This document shows positions 21,190-30,958 of a stretch of DNA of 64,000 nt, in pieces. The first letter of the stretch is position 1. Every line of letters starts with the position of its first letter. This DNA is from Tritrichomonas musculus (Eukaryota > Parabasalia > Tritrichomonadida > Tritrichomonadidae). Both the position numbers and the translations under genes were made by a program. Location of the stretch: positions 4,464,001 through 4,528,000 of the forward strand of contig JAPFFF010000008.1 in assembly GCA_039105265.1 (NCBI GenBank), in the 5' to 3' direction. Under the pieces are notes generated by a model, which saw only the letters and a program-made list of their open reading frames with translations, did no database searches and was not told the DNA's origin.

Positions 21190-21717
21190 TCAAATGTTTG
21201 AAAGAAATAGTAAAAATATTTGTTTTTGATTTGCCTTTAGGAATGATAAAATCTCCAATTGATAAGGCTCAAAATCTTGAAAATAAAGGTCAAAGCAACG
21301 CACTTGATCTCTTGTCATTTTAGGAAGTTTAATATATTTCATCATATATTTGTGGATCACTTTAACATATTCTTTAGGGAATTTTTTCTTTTTTGTGAAA
21401 AGAGAAAAATAGTAGTTTTTAAAGACTATTGCATCATCGGAAAGATGAACTTTCCTTTTAGGTTTTTTCTTTCTTTCAGTTCTTATATTGCCCACTTCTC
21501 TTATATTTATATTTCTCTTTATTTCATCAACTTCTATATCATTCAAATCATTTCTTTCAATTGCCCTTTCATTCCGACTTACAATATATGAAACATTTTC
21601 ATGATTATCAATGTTCTCTTCAAAATAAAGATCATAATACTTGCATTCTGGTTGCCCATTGTTAAGATAAATATCATAGTTTTCTGGTTCATTCAAAAAG
21701 AAAGAACTGTCATCCAT
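21190..21717 (-). CDS. Hypothetical protein with acidic N-terminus and basic helical C-terminus
   Basis: A 175-aa protein from the ATG at 21717. The first half is acidic and Asn-rich, a basic linker follows (RTERKKKPKRKVHLSDD), and the last 80 residues look like a small helical domain (FPKEYVKVIHKYMMKYIKLP, then MTRDQVRCFDLYFQDFEP). The linker could act as a nuclear localisation signal. I do not recognise the family. A TCATTT motif on the coding strand lies about 20 bp upstream of the ATG (21735-21740), as expected for a trichomonad initiator. That supports both the gene and its start. Confidence 0.6.
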   Translation of the reverse strand: MDDSSFFLNEPENYDIYLNNGQPECKYYDLYFEENIDNHENVSYIVSRNERAIERNDLNDIEVDEIKRNINIREVGNIRTERKKKPKRKVHLSDDAIVFKNYYFSLFTKKKKFPKEYVKVIHKYMMKYIKLPKMTRDQVRCFDLYFQDFEPYQLEILSFLKANQKQIFLLFLSNI

Positions 21718-22497
21718 TTTGATATTTTTTTAAAAAATGATATGATATATCTTTTCAATAGAAAATCATTGGGTTTTCATAATGGCACGTTTTTTGAAAA
21801 AACAAAAATGATCAGACCAAATAAAATTTAAAATTTTGGTAATATTTTGGCACGAAAAATTAAATTTAAATCCATGTGCAGCTTTACAAATCTAATTAAG
21901 AGAGAATATAACTTTGAAATTGTAAAAAAAAAAAAAAAAAAAAAAAATTAGACGATTGAATGAATTACGTAAATGGCACATATTTTTTATTTTATTATTT
22001 CACAAATTTGTGCAATGCTCTTTTTTAAAAAAAGCAAAGAATAGAATCTTTATTACATTAATGTCAATATAGAAATAAAATGAGGTGAAAAGTTACACAA
22101 CTTATGTTATATTCTTGTCTTATTATTCATTTATACTAAAATAGACTTGTATATTGATTAATATATATAGAACTAGCAACTAATCAACATATATTTATAT
22201 AAAACAACAAAAGATTACTATAAAAATATATTTTAATAATAAAAATGTTTGAGATATATTTCTCATTATTCTTTCTTTTGTTCTTGTTGTGAAAATAGTG
22301 AACAAGAAATGAACAATCAAATATTCAAAACAACAATAAAGAAAAACAGATCAAAAAAAAAAAAAAAAAAAATTGAGAAGTGTCATGCATTTGACATAAC
22401 TTTGTCTTATCATTTATAAATCAAATTTTAATATAAAACAACAATAATTAAATTACAATAAATAAAAACTAACATATATACATATATATATATATTC
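21718..22497. other. Intergenic with two poly(A) runs
   Basis: Between two minus-strand genes. It holds the promoter of the 175-aa protein at its left edge, poly(A) runs near 21925-21947 and 22352-22371, and otherwise featureless AT-rich DNA. Confidence 0.4.
21735..21740 (-). promoter_or_regulatory. Candidate initiator TCATTT
   Basis: Matches the trichomonad Inr consensus TCAYWY on the coding strand, about 18-23 bp upstream of the ATG at 21717. Confidence 0.4.
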
Positions 22498-25400
22498 TTA
22501 TTTTGTTTGAGCAGATTCCCATTGTTCTTTCTGTTGTTCCCATTGTTTTTTATTTTTTTCGAGTTGTTCAGAAACGTCAGCCAGTGCAGGTATGAAGTTG
22601 CCGAGAGCAGTTAACAAAGGAGACGCAATGAAACTGTAAAAGTTTACCTGACTTGTACTTATATGAGGTGCCTTTGCACGGTCACAATTTTGAGTTACTT
22701 CAATTCCCAGTTGTTTTTCAATATCGCCTTGTTTAAAGTACTCGTCATTCAACTGATGAGCCATTTCAGAAGCGACCTCGAAAGTTCTCGTTGTATTTGA
22801 CACGTTTCCGGCCTTCATTACGATTTGAGCGAGCAAGAGACGATGTCTTTCATTTCTCTTATCGAAGTTTGACTGAATTTCCTCGAATTCTTTGATGTAA
22901 GCGAAATGACGGTCCATGTCTGTTGCCAAAATAATCTTAATAAAGAATTCGAAAAAGTGACATTTTTCAGTCTGGTTTTCAATCCCTTCGAGCACGTTAT
23001 TTTCACTCAAATTCAGCAACCGAATTGAGAGAGAACAATGATGCATCTCCATGACTGGCCGCTCATCATAAAGGATTCCCAGCGATGTCTTTGCCTTCTT
23101 GTGGAAGGCGTTGTTCAATCCGCGGTGGTCAATGTCATGGCAGACAGCAGCGAGAAGAAGTGCAAACAACTCAACATCCTGCAAATAAAGACGTAAACGT
23201 CCTCTCATTATACAACTAAAAACAAACTGCGTCACATCACATGCGTGCGTCCAATTATGATACGGAACGTCGTTGTTATAAACAGAGCGAACGGTGCAGA
23301 TGAATTGGACGAGCTTTTGGAATGGAACTTGAAGCTTTCGAATGACGCCCAATGAGACAAACATCTTCAAAATCATGATGATTCGATCATCTTCATTATA
23401 AGAGAGAACGTTAAATAACCGTTCTGAAAACTCTTCAAGATCAGATCGAGTTGGACTAGATGAGCGGCTCATGTATTGTGCACGTTGTTCAGCCGTCGCT
23501 CCGCATGATAATGAAGGATCGCCGCTTTCATTGAATGCCCGTGATAATTGAAAAGCATGCTCAATCAATGCTGAAGACGATAGAATCGCTCCAACCATTT
23601 TCTTAGTGAACTTTTTCTTATCAGTTGAAAGGAGAACCAAAAATAAATTTTTACTCAATTTACAATATATTGCAGAATTGACCTCTTCAAGGCCAAATGC
23701 ATCGGTTGCACCATTGAAATCAGTTTCATTGCAAACGTCAGAATAACAACGTGATTCATTGCTGTTGTATAGCTTGCCAATGATGCCTTGAGTGAGCGTT
23801 ATTGACTTCGGTGCTTGCTCACAATTGCTCTCAATTAAATTCAATGATTCAGCAAGACCGTCGGTTTGATAAAGTGCAATGAAAGACGCACCAAATTGCG
23901 TGCAAATTTCAAGCAGAAAGTTGCGCAATGTGTCATTTTTAACGGGCTCTAAAGTGGTCATTAATTTGTCCTCTAAATATGTCAGAGTCTCTTCATCTTT
24001 AAGCTCGTTCTGGAGCTTCGTGATGCTGCTCGCAACAAGAAGAAATGACGAGTATTCAGACATCCCTTTCACATCTGATTCTGAAAAACGTCCTTGCGAA
24101 GAGAGCGAGTTTTCAGCCATCAGAACCCAAAGAACATTCCCTTTGTCGTCTTTGACAGGGAAGGTGATGTTCGAGTAACTCTTGTAGCCAATGTCGTCAT
24201 CAAAGGAGCCAATCATGTGGTGAACTTCAAGTGCAACTGAAGTCTGCCGCGCTGCGCCACTCTCCATGACTTGGAAGACGATGGGAGGAACCGAAATTGG
24301 CTGCGTGAAGGATGTCTTGGATTTGTATATGAATCGCTGCTTGAGAACATTGGGACTCTTTGGATTCTCCGTGTCATGGATGACCTGCCAAACACCGACC
24401 AAATCGCAATTCAATCTTTTGGAGCATTCAATTGAAACAGCTTCAGCAATTTTAACAAAAGACTCTTCTGGTTCTGATTTTATAGAATCAATGAGTAATA
24501 TTGGATTTTCTGAGGGCTTTGAATTTTCTGAAGAATTTGTATTTTCTGTGGTCTCTGAATTTTCTGAGGGCTTTGAATTTTCTGAGGGTTCTGAATTATC
24601 TGTGGATTTCGTTTTGTCTGAATCTTCAGGATTTTCAGGATTCGGGGTTTCATTGGTGTTTTCTGTGGTTGATGTATTTTCGATTTTTTCTGAATTGTCA
24701 ACCAATTTGGGTCGATTTAATGGTGATGGCAATTTGATTGAGAAATAATTAAGAAGAGCGATAAGTGGCTTTTCAAAGCAGCCTTGATCAGACATGCCAG
24801 AATTGTGGCTGGCATTCAAACTTTGGGCTGCAAAAATATTTGTGAGGTTTACACCAACTTGGACAGCTATTTGCTGAAGAGAAGCAACATCTAGTGGCGA
24901 AAATAGATTTGATCCTGCTTTTCCATATGCAGCAAGAACAGCAATAGGTGTTTGACCAACAGCAAAAACAGGAACTGCAATGTATGGTCGACCGATAGCA
25001 TTAGCATCTGTCTCTCTTGAAAAATATTCGCATTTTTCTGGTGTCAAACGAGTATAGTTGACGGATGATAGTGAATGAACAACATGAAACGGAATTCCTG
25101 ATTTACTAGAAAAATATTTTCTCACAAATAATTGAACTCCATTTTGTGAAGACTGTGGTTCAAAGACATAAAGGAGGTTTTGTTCTTCATCAATTAAATA
25201 TAATTCAGAATTTTCTGCTTTTATTGCTCTTTGGACAACTTGTAAAATTGATTGTAAAAGTTCTTCAAGAGTATTTTTCCCGAGAAGTGATTTAACTGCT
25301 AAAGAAAGTTCGTTTCGATATGTTCTATCTTCATTTTTCTCCATATGTTCAACATATGCTGTAAGAAAAGGTGAAATCTGAGATGATAGGCTTTCGCCAA

Positions 25401-26376
25401 TTTGCTGGTCTTCTGGTGTAAAAAGAGCACCTACTTTGGGAGTATGCACTAGTACAACTGAAATGACGAAATTTGATGATGAATCAAATATCGGAATTAA
25501 TAATGATGGATTGCTCCCAATTTTGAGAAATTCATCAATTTCTTGATCATATTGGGGACCATCTTGTGTTGACTGAAAAATCATTATTTTCCCATCTTTT
25601 GCACATCTTCCAACAATTCCATGCCCGACAGGAACTTGAAGAGTGAATCCGTCATTGTCAAAAAGTGTTGTTAGTTGATTTTGTTGTGGTTGAAGAGTAA
25701 AAACTTGGCAAAATCCAGCTTTAAATAATTTGCAGCAAAAAGTTTCAATTTTATGAATAAACTGATGATTATGAATTGATCTGCGTAGTGCTTGAACTAG
25801 TTCAGAAATTTCAGAAGAACGAAATATTTGTGCAAATGCTGCTGAAGCAAATGGAATAGAAACTTCAGGTGGCAATGAATTTAAAATTGTGTTAATTCGT
25901 TCAGCTGCAGTTTGTGGCGATGTGTGAGTAAACTGAAGAGGAAAAGGATTGTGGGCTAAATATAATGGAATTTGATCTGGAGATAATTTTAATAATTGTT
26001 CAACAATGAGTTTGTCTTCTTGTTCAATATTTGAAACTCCAGGAGGGAGATTTTTAGGTTCGATAGGCGTTGCAGATGAAAGACGATGTGATAAATCTGA
26101 TAAATTTACAATTCGCTTTTTTTGAACAGCAATCATTGATAATGAATTGGATAATCGCTCTTCAAGAGCTTGCACGCGATCAACAAGATCATCTCTTTCG
26201 GAAAAAAGTCTGTCGATAATAGAATTTTGATGAGAAAAAATATTTTTTAAATTTTTTGCAGGTGATGCTGGATCAAACTGATATTGAGCTACATTTGAAC
26301 GTTTAAGAGGAAGTGAGAGGTCAGGTTTGCTTTGTTTTTTATTTTGTAATGGCGATAAAAGAGATGTATTCATCAT
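22498..26376 (-). CDS. GAF-domain cyclic-nucleotide phosphodiesterase
   Basis: A 1,292-aa class I PDE, which would hydrolyse cAMP and/or cGMP to the 5'-monophosphate. From the ATG at 26376 I see a short coiled-coil N-terminus, GAF-like regions at about 192-342 and 364-519, an acidic Ser/Glu/Asn repeat linker at about 535-632, two further weaker GAF-like regions at about 635-780 and 792-939, and the catalytic domain at about 985-1268. Catalytic hallmarks are YHNWTHACD (H1040, H1044), VCHDIDHRGLNNAF (H1080, D1081), MEMHHCSL, ILATDMD, EYFKQGDIEKQLG and the nucleotide-pocket segment SQVNFYSF. The Asp normally present in the family's A-D-(I/L)-S-N-P motif is Asn here (AGNVSNT, N1191). GAF domains usually bind cyclic nucleotides or mediate dimerisation. 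No membrane segment is seen. Confidence 0.92.
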   Translation of the reverse strand: MMNTSLLSPLQNKKQSKPDLSLPLKRSNVAQYQFDPASPAKNLKNIFSHQNSIIDRLFSERDDLVDRVQALEERLSNSLSMIAVQKKRIVNLSDLSHRLSSATPIEPKNLPPGVSNIEQEDKLIVEQLLKLSPDQIPLYLAHNPFPLQFTHTSPQTAAERINTILNSLPPEVSIPFASAAFAQIFRSSEISELVQALRRSIHNHQFIHKIETFCCKLFKAGFCQVFTLQPQQNQLTTLFDNDGFTLQVPVGHGIVGRCAKDGKIMIFQSTQDGPQYDQEIDEFLKIGSNPSLLIPIFDSSSNFVISVVLVHTPKVGALFTPEDQQIGESLSSQISPFLTAYVEHMEKNEDRTYRNELSLAVKSLLGKNTLEELLQSILQVVQRAIKAENSELYLIDEEQNLLYVFEPQSSQNGVQLFVRKYFSSKSGIPFHVVHSLSSVNYTRLTPEKCEYFSRETDANAIGRPYIAVPVFAVGQTPIAVLAAYGKAGSNLFSPLDVASLQQIAVQVGVNLTNIFAAQSLNASHNSGMSDQGCFEKPLIALLNYFSIKLPSPLNRPKLVDNSEKIENTSTTENTNETPNPENPEDSDKTKSTDNSEPSENSKPSENSETTENTNSSENSKPSENPILLIDSIKSEPEESFVKIAEAVSIECSKRLNCDLVGVWQVIHDTENPKSPNVLKQRFIYKSKTSFTQPISVPPIVFQVMESGAARQTSVALEVHHMIGSFDDDIGYKSYSNITFPVKDDKGNVLWVLMAENSLSSQGRFSESDVKGMSEYSSFLLVASSITKLQNELKDEETLTYLEDKLMTTLEPVKNDTLRNFLLEICTQFGASFIALYQTDGLAESLNLIESNCEQAPKSITLTQGIIGKLYNSNESRCYSDVCNETDFNGATDAFGLEEVNSAIYCKLSKNLFLVLLSTDKKKFTKKMVGAILSSSALIEHAFQLSRAFNESGDPSLSCGATAEQRAQYMSRSSSPTRSDLEEFSERLFNVLSYNEDDRIIMILKMFVSLGVIRKLQVPFQKLVQFICTVRSVYNNDVPYHNWTHACDVTQFVFSCIMRGRLRLYLQDVELFALLLAAVCHDIDHRGLNNAFHKKAKTSLGILYDERPVMEMHHCSLSIRLLNLSENNVLEGIENQTEKCHFFEFFIKIILATDMDRHFAYIKEFEEIQSNFDKRNERHRLLLAQIVMKAGNVSNTTRTFEVASEMAHQLNDEYFKQGDIEKQLGIEVTQNCDRAKAPHISTSQVNFYSFIASPLLTALGNFIPALADVSEQLEKNKKQWEQQKEQWESAQTK
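24480..24700 (-). repeat. Degenerate coding repeat in the PDE linker
   Basis: A short unit encoding variants of SENSKP / SENSETTEN is repeated about ten times, giving the acidic low-complexity linker between GAF regions 2 and 3. It is prone to replication slippage. Confidence 0.6.
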
Positions 26377-26983
26377 TAACTAACGAACAAATTTGAAAAA
26401 AAATAAATAACGATTGAAAATATCAAAGATTGAAAAAAAAATTTCTGATTGATAAGGTAGAAATAAATTATTAAGTGCATCTTATTTATAAAGTAATTTA
26501 GATACACCATGAAATTTGCTTTATGTCCAATTCAGAATTAGCTAAAAATTGCTTTTATCTAAATCAGCTAATTGAGTTTCAAAAGAAACTTATAATCATT
26601 TATATTAATAAATTATTGAACATTCTTCTCAGCTCAAATAAAAAAAAAAAAAAAAAAAAAAAAAAAACATTAAATCAATTAAATAAGTTTAAGATAAAAC
26701 TTAATTAAAACTTATTAAGAACTTAGAAAATATTAGGAGAAGTCCAAATAAAAAAAGTTTCTAATGAAAATTCAAATACTTTAAATGAACTGTATTTTGT
26801 TGTTGTTGTTGAGGTAGTGATCAATCCATTATTAAGTAAAATTGAATTTTTTTGTGTATGAGTCGCTTTTTCTTTTCTATATAAGGTATCCGAGTGCCTA
26901 ATCAGTTAAATTTCAAAATTGAAAAAAAATTGATTTCATAATTTTTAAAACCTCCCTAATATTTCAATTAATATAAAATGATT
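26377..26983. other. Intergenic with a long poly(A) run
   Basis: Contains the PDE promoter at its left edge, a poly(A) run of about 27 at 26640-26666, and otherwise AT-rich DNA. A 61-codon frame crossing the poly(A) run is not convincing as a gene. Confidence 0.4.
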
Positions 26984-27952
26984 TTAATGTAAATCGGAAT
27001 TGATGTTATTTGAATTTGCTGAAGGAGAATATACCATATCTTTTTTGCTCATAGGCGGTCGATTTTGATAAGGGTCTCTTCTTGGTCTATCAGGATATCT
27101 TCTCGTTTGTGGTGGTGGTGGTGGTTGACTATCTTTTCTCTTCTTTTCATCAATTTGATGTTGCGTGTCACTAATTAATTTTCTTGTTTTTTTAATATCA
27201 CCAAAGACTTTTGAAATGCTGGCTTCCTTAGATTTTAAATGTTCTGTAGCTGCTAATGCTCTTTTGGTTGAGTCTTGATATGCGTCATGTAAATGAAATG
27301 CTAAATTTTTGAGTAAATCAGGAATGTTTGAATTGTTCATTGGATTTTGAACAGAAATGATGTTAATATCAAATAATTGATTTATTTCAGAAATATCTAA
27401 TCGAGAAACATCAATGTAATTTAAAATTGATTTTTCTTTTGGGCTTTTTTGGAGGTTAGCATACCCTATTATAAACTTAAAGAAAGCATGATAATTTTTA
27501 ATATCGCACTTTGGATTTTCCAATATTAATTTCATATACTTCTGAGGAACACGCGCAAATTGAGGATTTTTAATTAATAAGTCAATATTTTGAGCTAATG
27601 ATGGAATCATTTTATCAACTGGTTGGTTTCTAGAAATGTTATTTTGAAAGTTTTCGAGCGTTGAGTTAATACTATGAACAAATTCGAATTCTTCAATCTT
27701 CTTCAAAAGATCGCTTGCTTTCCATTCAATTGCAAAGCTTTTTAAATTAGATACGTTATCACGTGTAATTTGTATTGGTTTTCCTTGTACAGCTGGTAAG
27801 AATTGTTCAAAGGCTTCAGCTGGTAATTCGTATTTAATGTTCATTGTTTCATTTGGATTATAAAATTGTTTAAAAACGGGTGAACATTGCGAAAAAATTA
27901 TCGGATCAATTGTATATTCTACACCGTTGTAATTGACATGGTATTCACTCAT
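26984..27952 (-). CDS. BTB/POZ-like protein with proline/arginine-rich tail
   Basis: 322 aa from the ATG at 27952 (MSEYHVNYNGVEYTIDP). The frame is open 58 codons further upstream, but that part is Phe/Ile-rich non-coding-like sequence, and a TCATAT initiator sits inside it close to the ATG at 27952. The N-terminal 100 residues resemble the BTB-like fold common in trichomonad proteins (a beta-rich start, FSQCSPVFKQFYNP, later NVSNLKSFAIEWKASDLLKK). A helical middle follows, then a coiled-coil piece and a tail with QPPPPPQTRRYPDRPRRDP. BTB domains mediate dimerisation, and the tail may bind SH3/WW-like partners or RNA. The exact role is unknown. Confidence 0.65.
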   Translation of the reverse strand: MSEYHVNYNGVEYTIDPIIFSQCSPVFKQFYNPNETMNIKYELPAEAFEQFLPAVQGKPIQITRDNVSNLKSFAIEWKASDLLKKIEEFEFVHSINSTLENFQNNISRNQPVDKMIPSLAQNIDLLIKNPQFARVPQKYMKLILENPKCDIKNYHAFFKFIIGYANLQKSPKEKSILNYIDVSRLDISEINQLFDINIISVQNPMNNSNIPDLLKNLAFHLHDAYQDSTKRALAATEHLKSKEASISKVFGDIKKTRKLISDTQHQIDEKKRKDSQPPPPPQTRRYPDRPRRDPYQNRPPMSKKDMVYSPSANSNNINSDLH

Positions 27953-27965
27953 ATCAATTCCTATA

Positions 27966-27971
27966 ATATGA
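27966..27971 (-). promoter_or_regulatory. Candidate initiator TCATAT
   Basis: Fits TCAYWY on the coding strand, 14-19 bp upstream of the chosen ATG at 27952. It argues against the longer frame starting at 28126. Confidence 0.45.
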
Positions 27972-28250
27972 AATATGATATGAAAAATAGGAATCGAAAA
28001 ACAATTGTAATCAAATTTATTTGATAATGCAACAAAAATTATCAAATAAAATTTAAACTCAAATATTCTTTTGTTTTTTAGAGGGGAAAAAAAAGAGAAA
28101 AAAATATTAGCTTTTTTTATAATCATATTTAATATTAATTGGTAAAATTCTAAACAAAAGATATTAAAAAAAAATCAATAAAAAACAAAATAACAATTAT
28201 AATTAAGAATTGAATCAAAGATTGCAAATCATAGATTCTTCTTGCAAAAA

Positions 28251-30764
28251 CTATTTTGGAAAATAGTCTGGGTCAACTGGTCTTTTTCTTTTAACCTTTT
28301 TATTTGCATTACTGTTCGAACCATCATTTGTTCCACTGGAAGATTTAATTCCAATTCCAGAATTTCCTTCATTTATTTTCCTTTGCTGATGATTTTGAAT
28401 GTGCTGAGCATGTGGACGTGAATTCATTAATGAATGTTGTTGTTGTTGCTGCTGCTGTTGTTGTTGTTGTGGCTGAGATGATTGGGAAGTCTGCTGTTGT
28501 TGGGGCTGCTGTTGTGAATATCGCATCTGAATTAATGGACTTATTTGATTTAATTGATTTAGATAAATAGGAATATTCCTATTTATAGTATTGTTATAAT
28601 TACGTGGATTTTGGGAAATTTGAACGGGTTGTTGTGGTTGGTTTGGATTTGATGGTTGAGCTTGTTTTTGTTGTTGAGATTGATTAGGTTGGATATGATG
28701 ATGACGTTTACGGTGATCGTTTCTTTTTTGAGGTTGGGCTTGGTTTTGTTGTAAAGAACTTGACTGGATTACATTTTGATGATTTGATTGTGGTTGCGAT
28801 TCACTTCTGATTTCTTTTATCTTATTCTTTTTAATTGCCAAACTGGATTCTGATTGAAGATTTTGTTGTTGTTGTTGAGATAAATTTGAATAGACAGGTG
28901 GAATCGAATTTTGTGCTAATTGTGGTTGAGGCGGCGCTTGCCTTTGTGGTTGATTTTGAATGAATTGTGACTGAGGTGGCTGTTGCTGTCTCCTTTGCTG
29001 TGTATTTGAAATAATACGTTGTTGCGGTTGTTGCTGCGGTTGTTGTTGTGGCGATGTTTTTCTCCTTGGTTGTTGATTTTGAATCATGTTTTGAGATTGA
29101 GGTTGCGATGATTGAGAATTAACAGGCACAATTCGAAAAGTTTTCGAAGATGAGTTTTGTAGTATTGCTTGTGATCCTGATGGTGAATTTAAATAATTTG
29201 AATCATCAGCCTTGGAAATTATATGCGATTTTGGTTTAATTGCATTCCGTTGTGGTAATTTTTGTTGATTAGGCGAAGAAGAAGACGAATTTAATGCTTG
29301 AGGCTGATTTTGATTTGGAATTTGTGATGAATTATGTTGTTGAAAGATTTGAGTTTGAGAAACTAATGGTTTAGCTATATTTTTAGTAGGTTGTTGTAAT
29401 GAAGAAGATGGACGAGGATTTTCTGATATTATTCTTCTTCGAAGTGTAGATGGCAAAGTCATCTCTGTGTTGTTATTTTTGGGTTTTGAAATGTTGGGCT
29501 CTGTTAAATTTTTGTCCTTTTTAAGGAGACTTTCTTGATTTACTGAAGAAATCACAGTATTTGTTGAAGCTGATAATTTATTAATTTGTGGTTCTAGTTT
29601 AGTTATTGCCGAATTTATTGGAATTGGTGGAGCTTGTGTTTGCGTTGACGATGATATAGTTGATGCTGGTGTCGATGTATATGCTGTTCCTTGTGAAATA
29701 TTTTCTTGTGATTTTATTGTTTCCATAAATCCCAATTCATATTCAACCATCGCTCTAATATAGCCAATTATTCTATCCTGATCAATAAATGTAACTCTTT
29801 TACTGGTATAATATCTTTGTATTTCAATTTTATCACTTGGTATTTCTATCATTATGAAGTATGGTGATTTTGTTATGTTGGTTATTTTATTTTTCTCTTT
29901 ATATTTAGTATATATTGCATCAACTGCTGCTTTGATGGGAGGGCAAGAAATTAAGCGTTTGTTAAGATAAATACCACGTATATTATGCTTGAAATTGGTC
30001 ATGAAATTTGATAAATATAATTCAAATTTTGCATCACTATATGAGTCTGATTTAATTTGAAAAAATTGATCGTTTCCTTGTGGTTTCAGTAAATTTAATA
30101 TATTTTGCCTGTCAGTGGGTTTAACTGTATCAAAGACCAAAGAATCATTTTGAGAGTCAATTTCTCGATTTGAATATACTAAAAATCGGATACTTGGGAA
30201 AATAAATGCATATTTGAATACAACATGCAATATTTTAAGTTCTTCAAGGCTATCTTTTTTTCTATTTTTTCGAACTTCTGGATAATTATATAATAAATCT
30301 CTTAACTCCACAATGGTTCCTCTCGAAAAATTTGCTTTGCATCTAGATGATTTAATTGGAACGTTATACAAATAACTGCAGCAAGTAGCTTCTTCATCAT
30401 ATTGAGTTCGAGTTGTAATTAAAACTTTTGATATACAAGAAAAGTGCGCAAGAGATGAACCTTTGAAACCAAAATATTCTAATTTTGTCATATCAGATTG
30501 ATTGTGTACTTTCGAAGTTGAATAATACCTGCAAACATCAGGTAAACTATCTTTAAGAATTCCGCATCCATCATCAACAACTTTAATCGCTGAATATCCA
30601 CCACTTTCTGAGTAAATTGTAATTTTCTTTGGCCCTGCATCAATTGAATTTTCAATTAGCTCTTTTGTAATATCCGATACTCTTTTACCTGGATCAACAA
30701 GGGTTAAAAGTTGTACTGTCTGCGAAGGAAGACTAATTATTTTTTGCGGTAAATTAGTCTTCAT
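28251..30764 (-). CDS. MutL-family (PMS-like) ATPase with Q-rich C-terminus
   Basis: 837 aa from the ATG at 30764. Residues 1 to about 340 are a GHKL ATPase of the MutL/PMS type. Motif I is KELIENSIDAG (E35, N39), motif II is VVDDGCGI (D64, G66, G68), the motif III region is YFGFKGSSLAHFSCI, and a second half contains the conserved-looking GIYLNKRLIS segment. MutL homologues couple mismatch recognition by MutS to excision; meiotic roles are also known. The remaining 500 residues are low-complexity Gln/Asn/Ser/Pro with long Q runs. I see no MutL C-terminal dimerisation domain and no endonuclease motif of the DQHA(x)2E(x)4E type. The family motif GFRGEAL is GFKGSSL here. It is divergently transcribed from the CNOT11-like gene, with 194 bp between start codons. 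Confidence 0.85.
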   Translation of the reverse strand: MKTNLPQKIISLPSQTVQLLTLVDPGKRVSDITKELIENSIDAGPKKITIYSESGGYSAIKVVDDGCGILKDSLPDVCRYYSTSKVHNQSDMTKLEYFGFKGSSLAHFSCISKVLITTRTQYDEEATCCSYLYNVPIKSSRCKANFSRGTIVELRDLLYNYPEVRKNRKKDSLEELKILHVVFKYAFIFPSIRFLVYSNREIDSQNDSLVFDTVKPTDRQNILNLLKPQGNDQFFQIKSDSYSDAKFELYLSNFMTNFKHNIRGIYLNKRLISCPPIKAAVDAIYTKYKEKNKITNITKSPYFIMIEIPSDKIEIQRYYTSKRVTFIDQDRIIGYIRAMVEYELGFMETIKSQENISQGTAYTSTPASTISSSTQTQAPPIPINSAITKLEPQINKLSASTNTVISSVNQESLLKKDKNLTEPNISKPKNNNTEMTLPSTLRRRIISENPRPSSSLQQPTKNIAKPLVSQTQIFQQHNSSQIPNQNQPQALNSSSSSPNQQKLPQRNAIKPKSHIISKADDSNYLNSPSGSQAILQNSSSKTFRIVPVNSQSSQPQSQNMIQNQQPRRKTSPQQQPQQQPQQRIISNTQQRRQQQPPQSQFIQNQPQRQAPPQPQLAQNSIPPVYSNLSQQQQQNLQSESSLAIKKNKIKEIRSESQPQSNHQNVIQSSSLQQNQAQPQKRNDHRKRHHHIQPNQSQQQKQAQPSNPNQPQQPVQISQNPRNYNNTINRNIPIYLNQLNQISPLIQMRYSQQQPQQQQTSQSSQPQQQQQQQQQQQHSLMNSRPHAQHIQNHQQRKINEGNSGIGIKSSSGTNDGSNSNANKKVKRKRPVDPDYFPK

Positions 30765-30781
30765 AATACAACTTATGATTG

Positions 30782-30787
30782 GAATGA
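30782..30787 (-). promoter_or_regulatory. Candidate initiator TCATTC
   Basis: Fits TCAYWY on the coding strand about 18-23 bp upstream of the MutL-like ATG at 30764. It lies in the 194-bp head-to-head region shared with the CNOT11-like gene. Confidence 0.4.
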
Positions 30788-30958
30788 CAGGAGAAATATT
30801 AACCGTAAGAATATTAAGCTATTTTTTGTCCAAAACGATTATATTTTGAAAGATCTAATGAATTTTATATTTTTCAATAGCCTTAGATTTGAAAAGACAT
30901 GAGAGATTGAATGTTTTTACAAACGATAAAAATTTACAACACTGCGGTTTCTACCTGA

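Noticed and set aside
24266-24748. Antisense 160-aa frame in the PDE gene
   Set aside because: It mirrors the low-complexity acidic linker of the PDE on the other strand and has no independent coding signal.
27953-28126. 58-residue N-terminal extension of the BTB-like protein with a membrane-like segment
   Set aside because: Phe/Ile-rich AT-driven sequence that includes an initiator motif. The downstream MSEYHVNY start is more protein-like.
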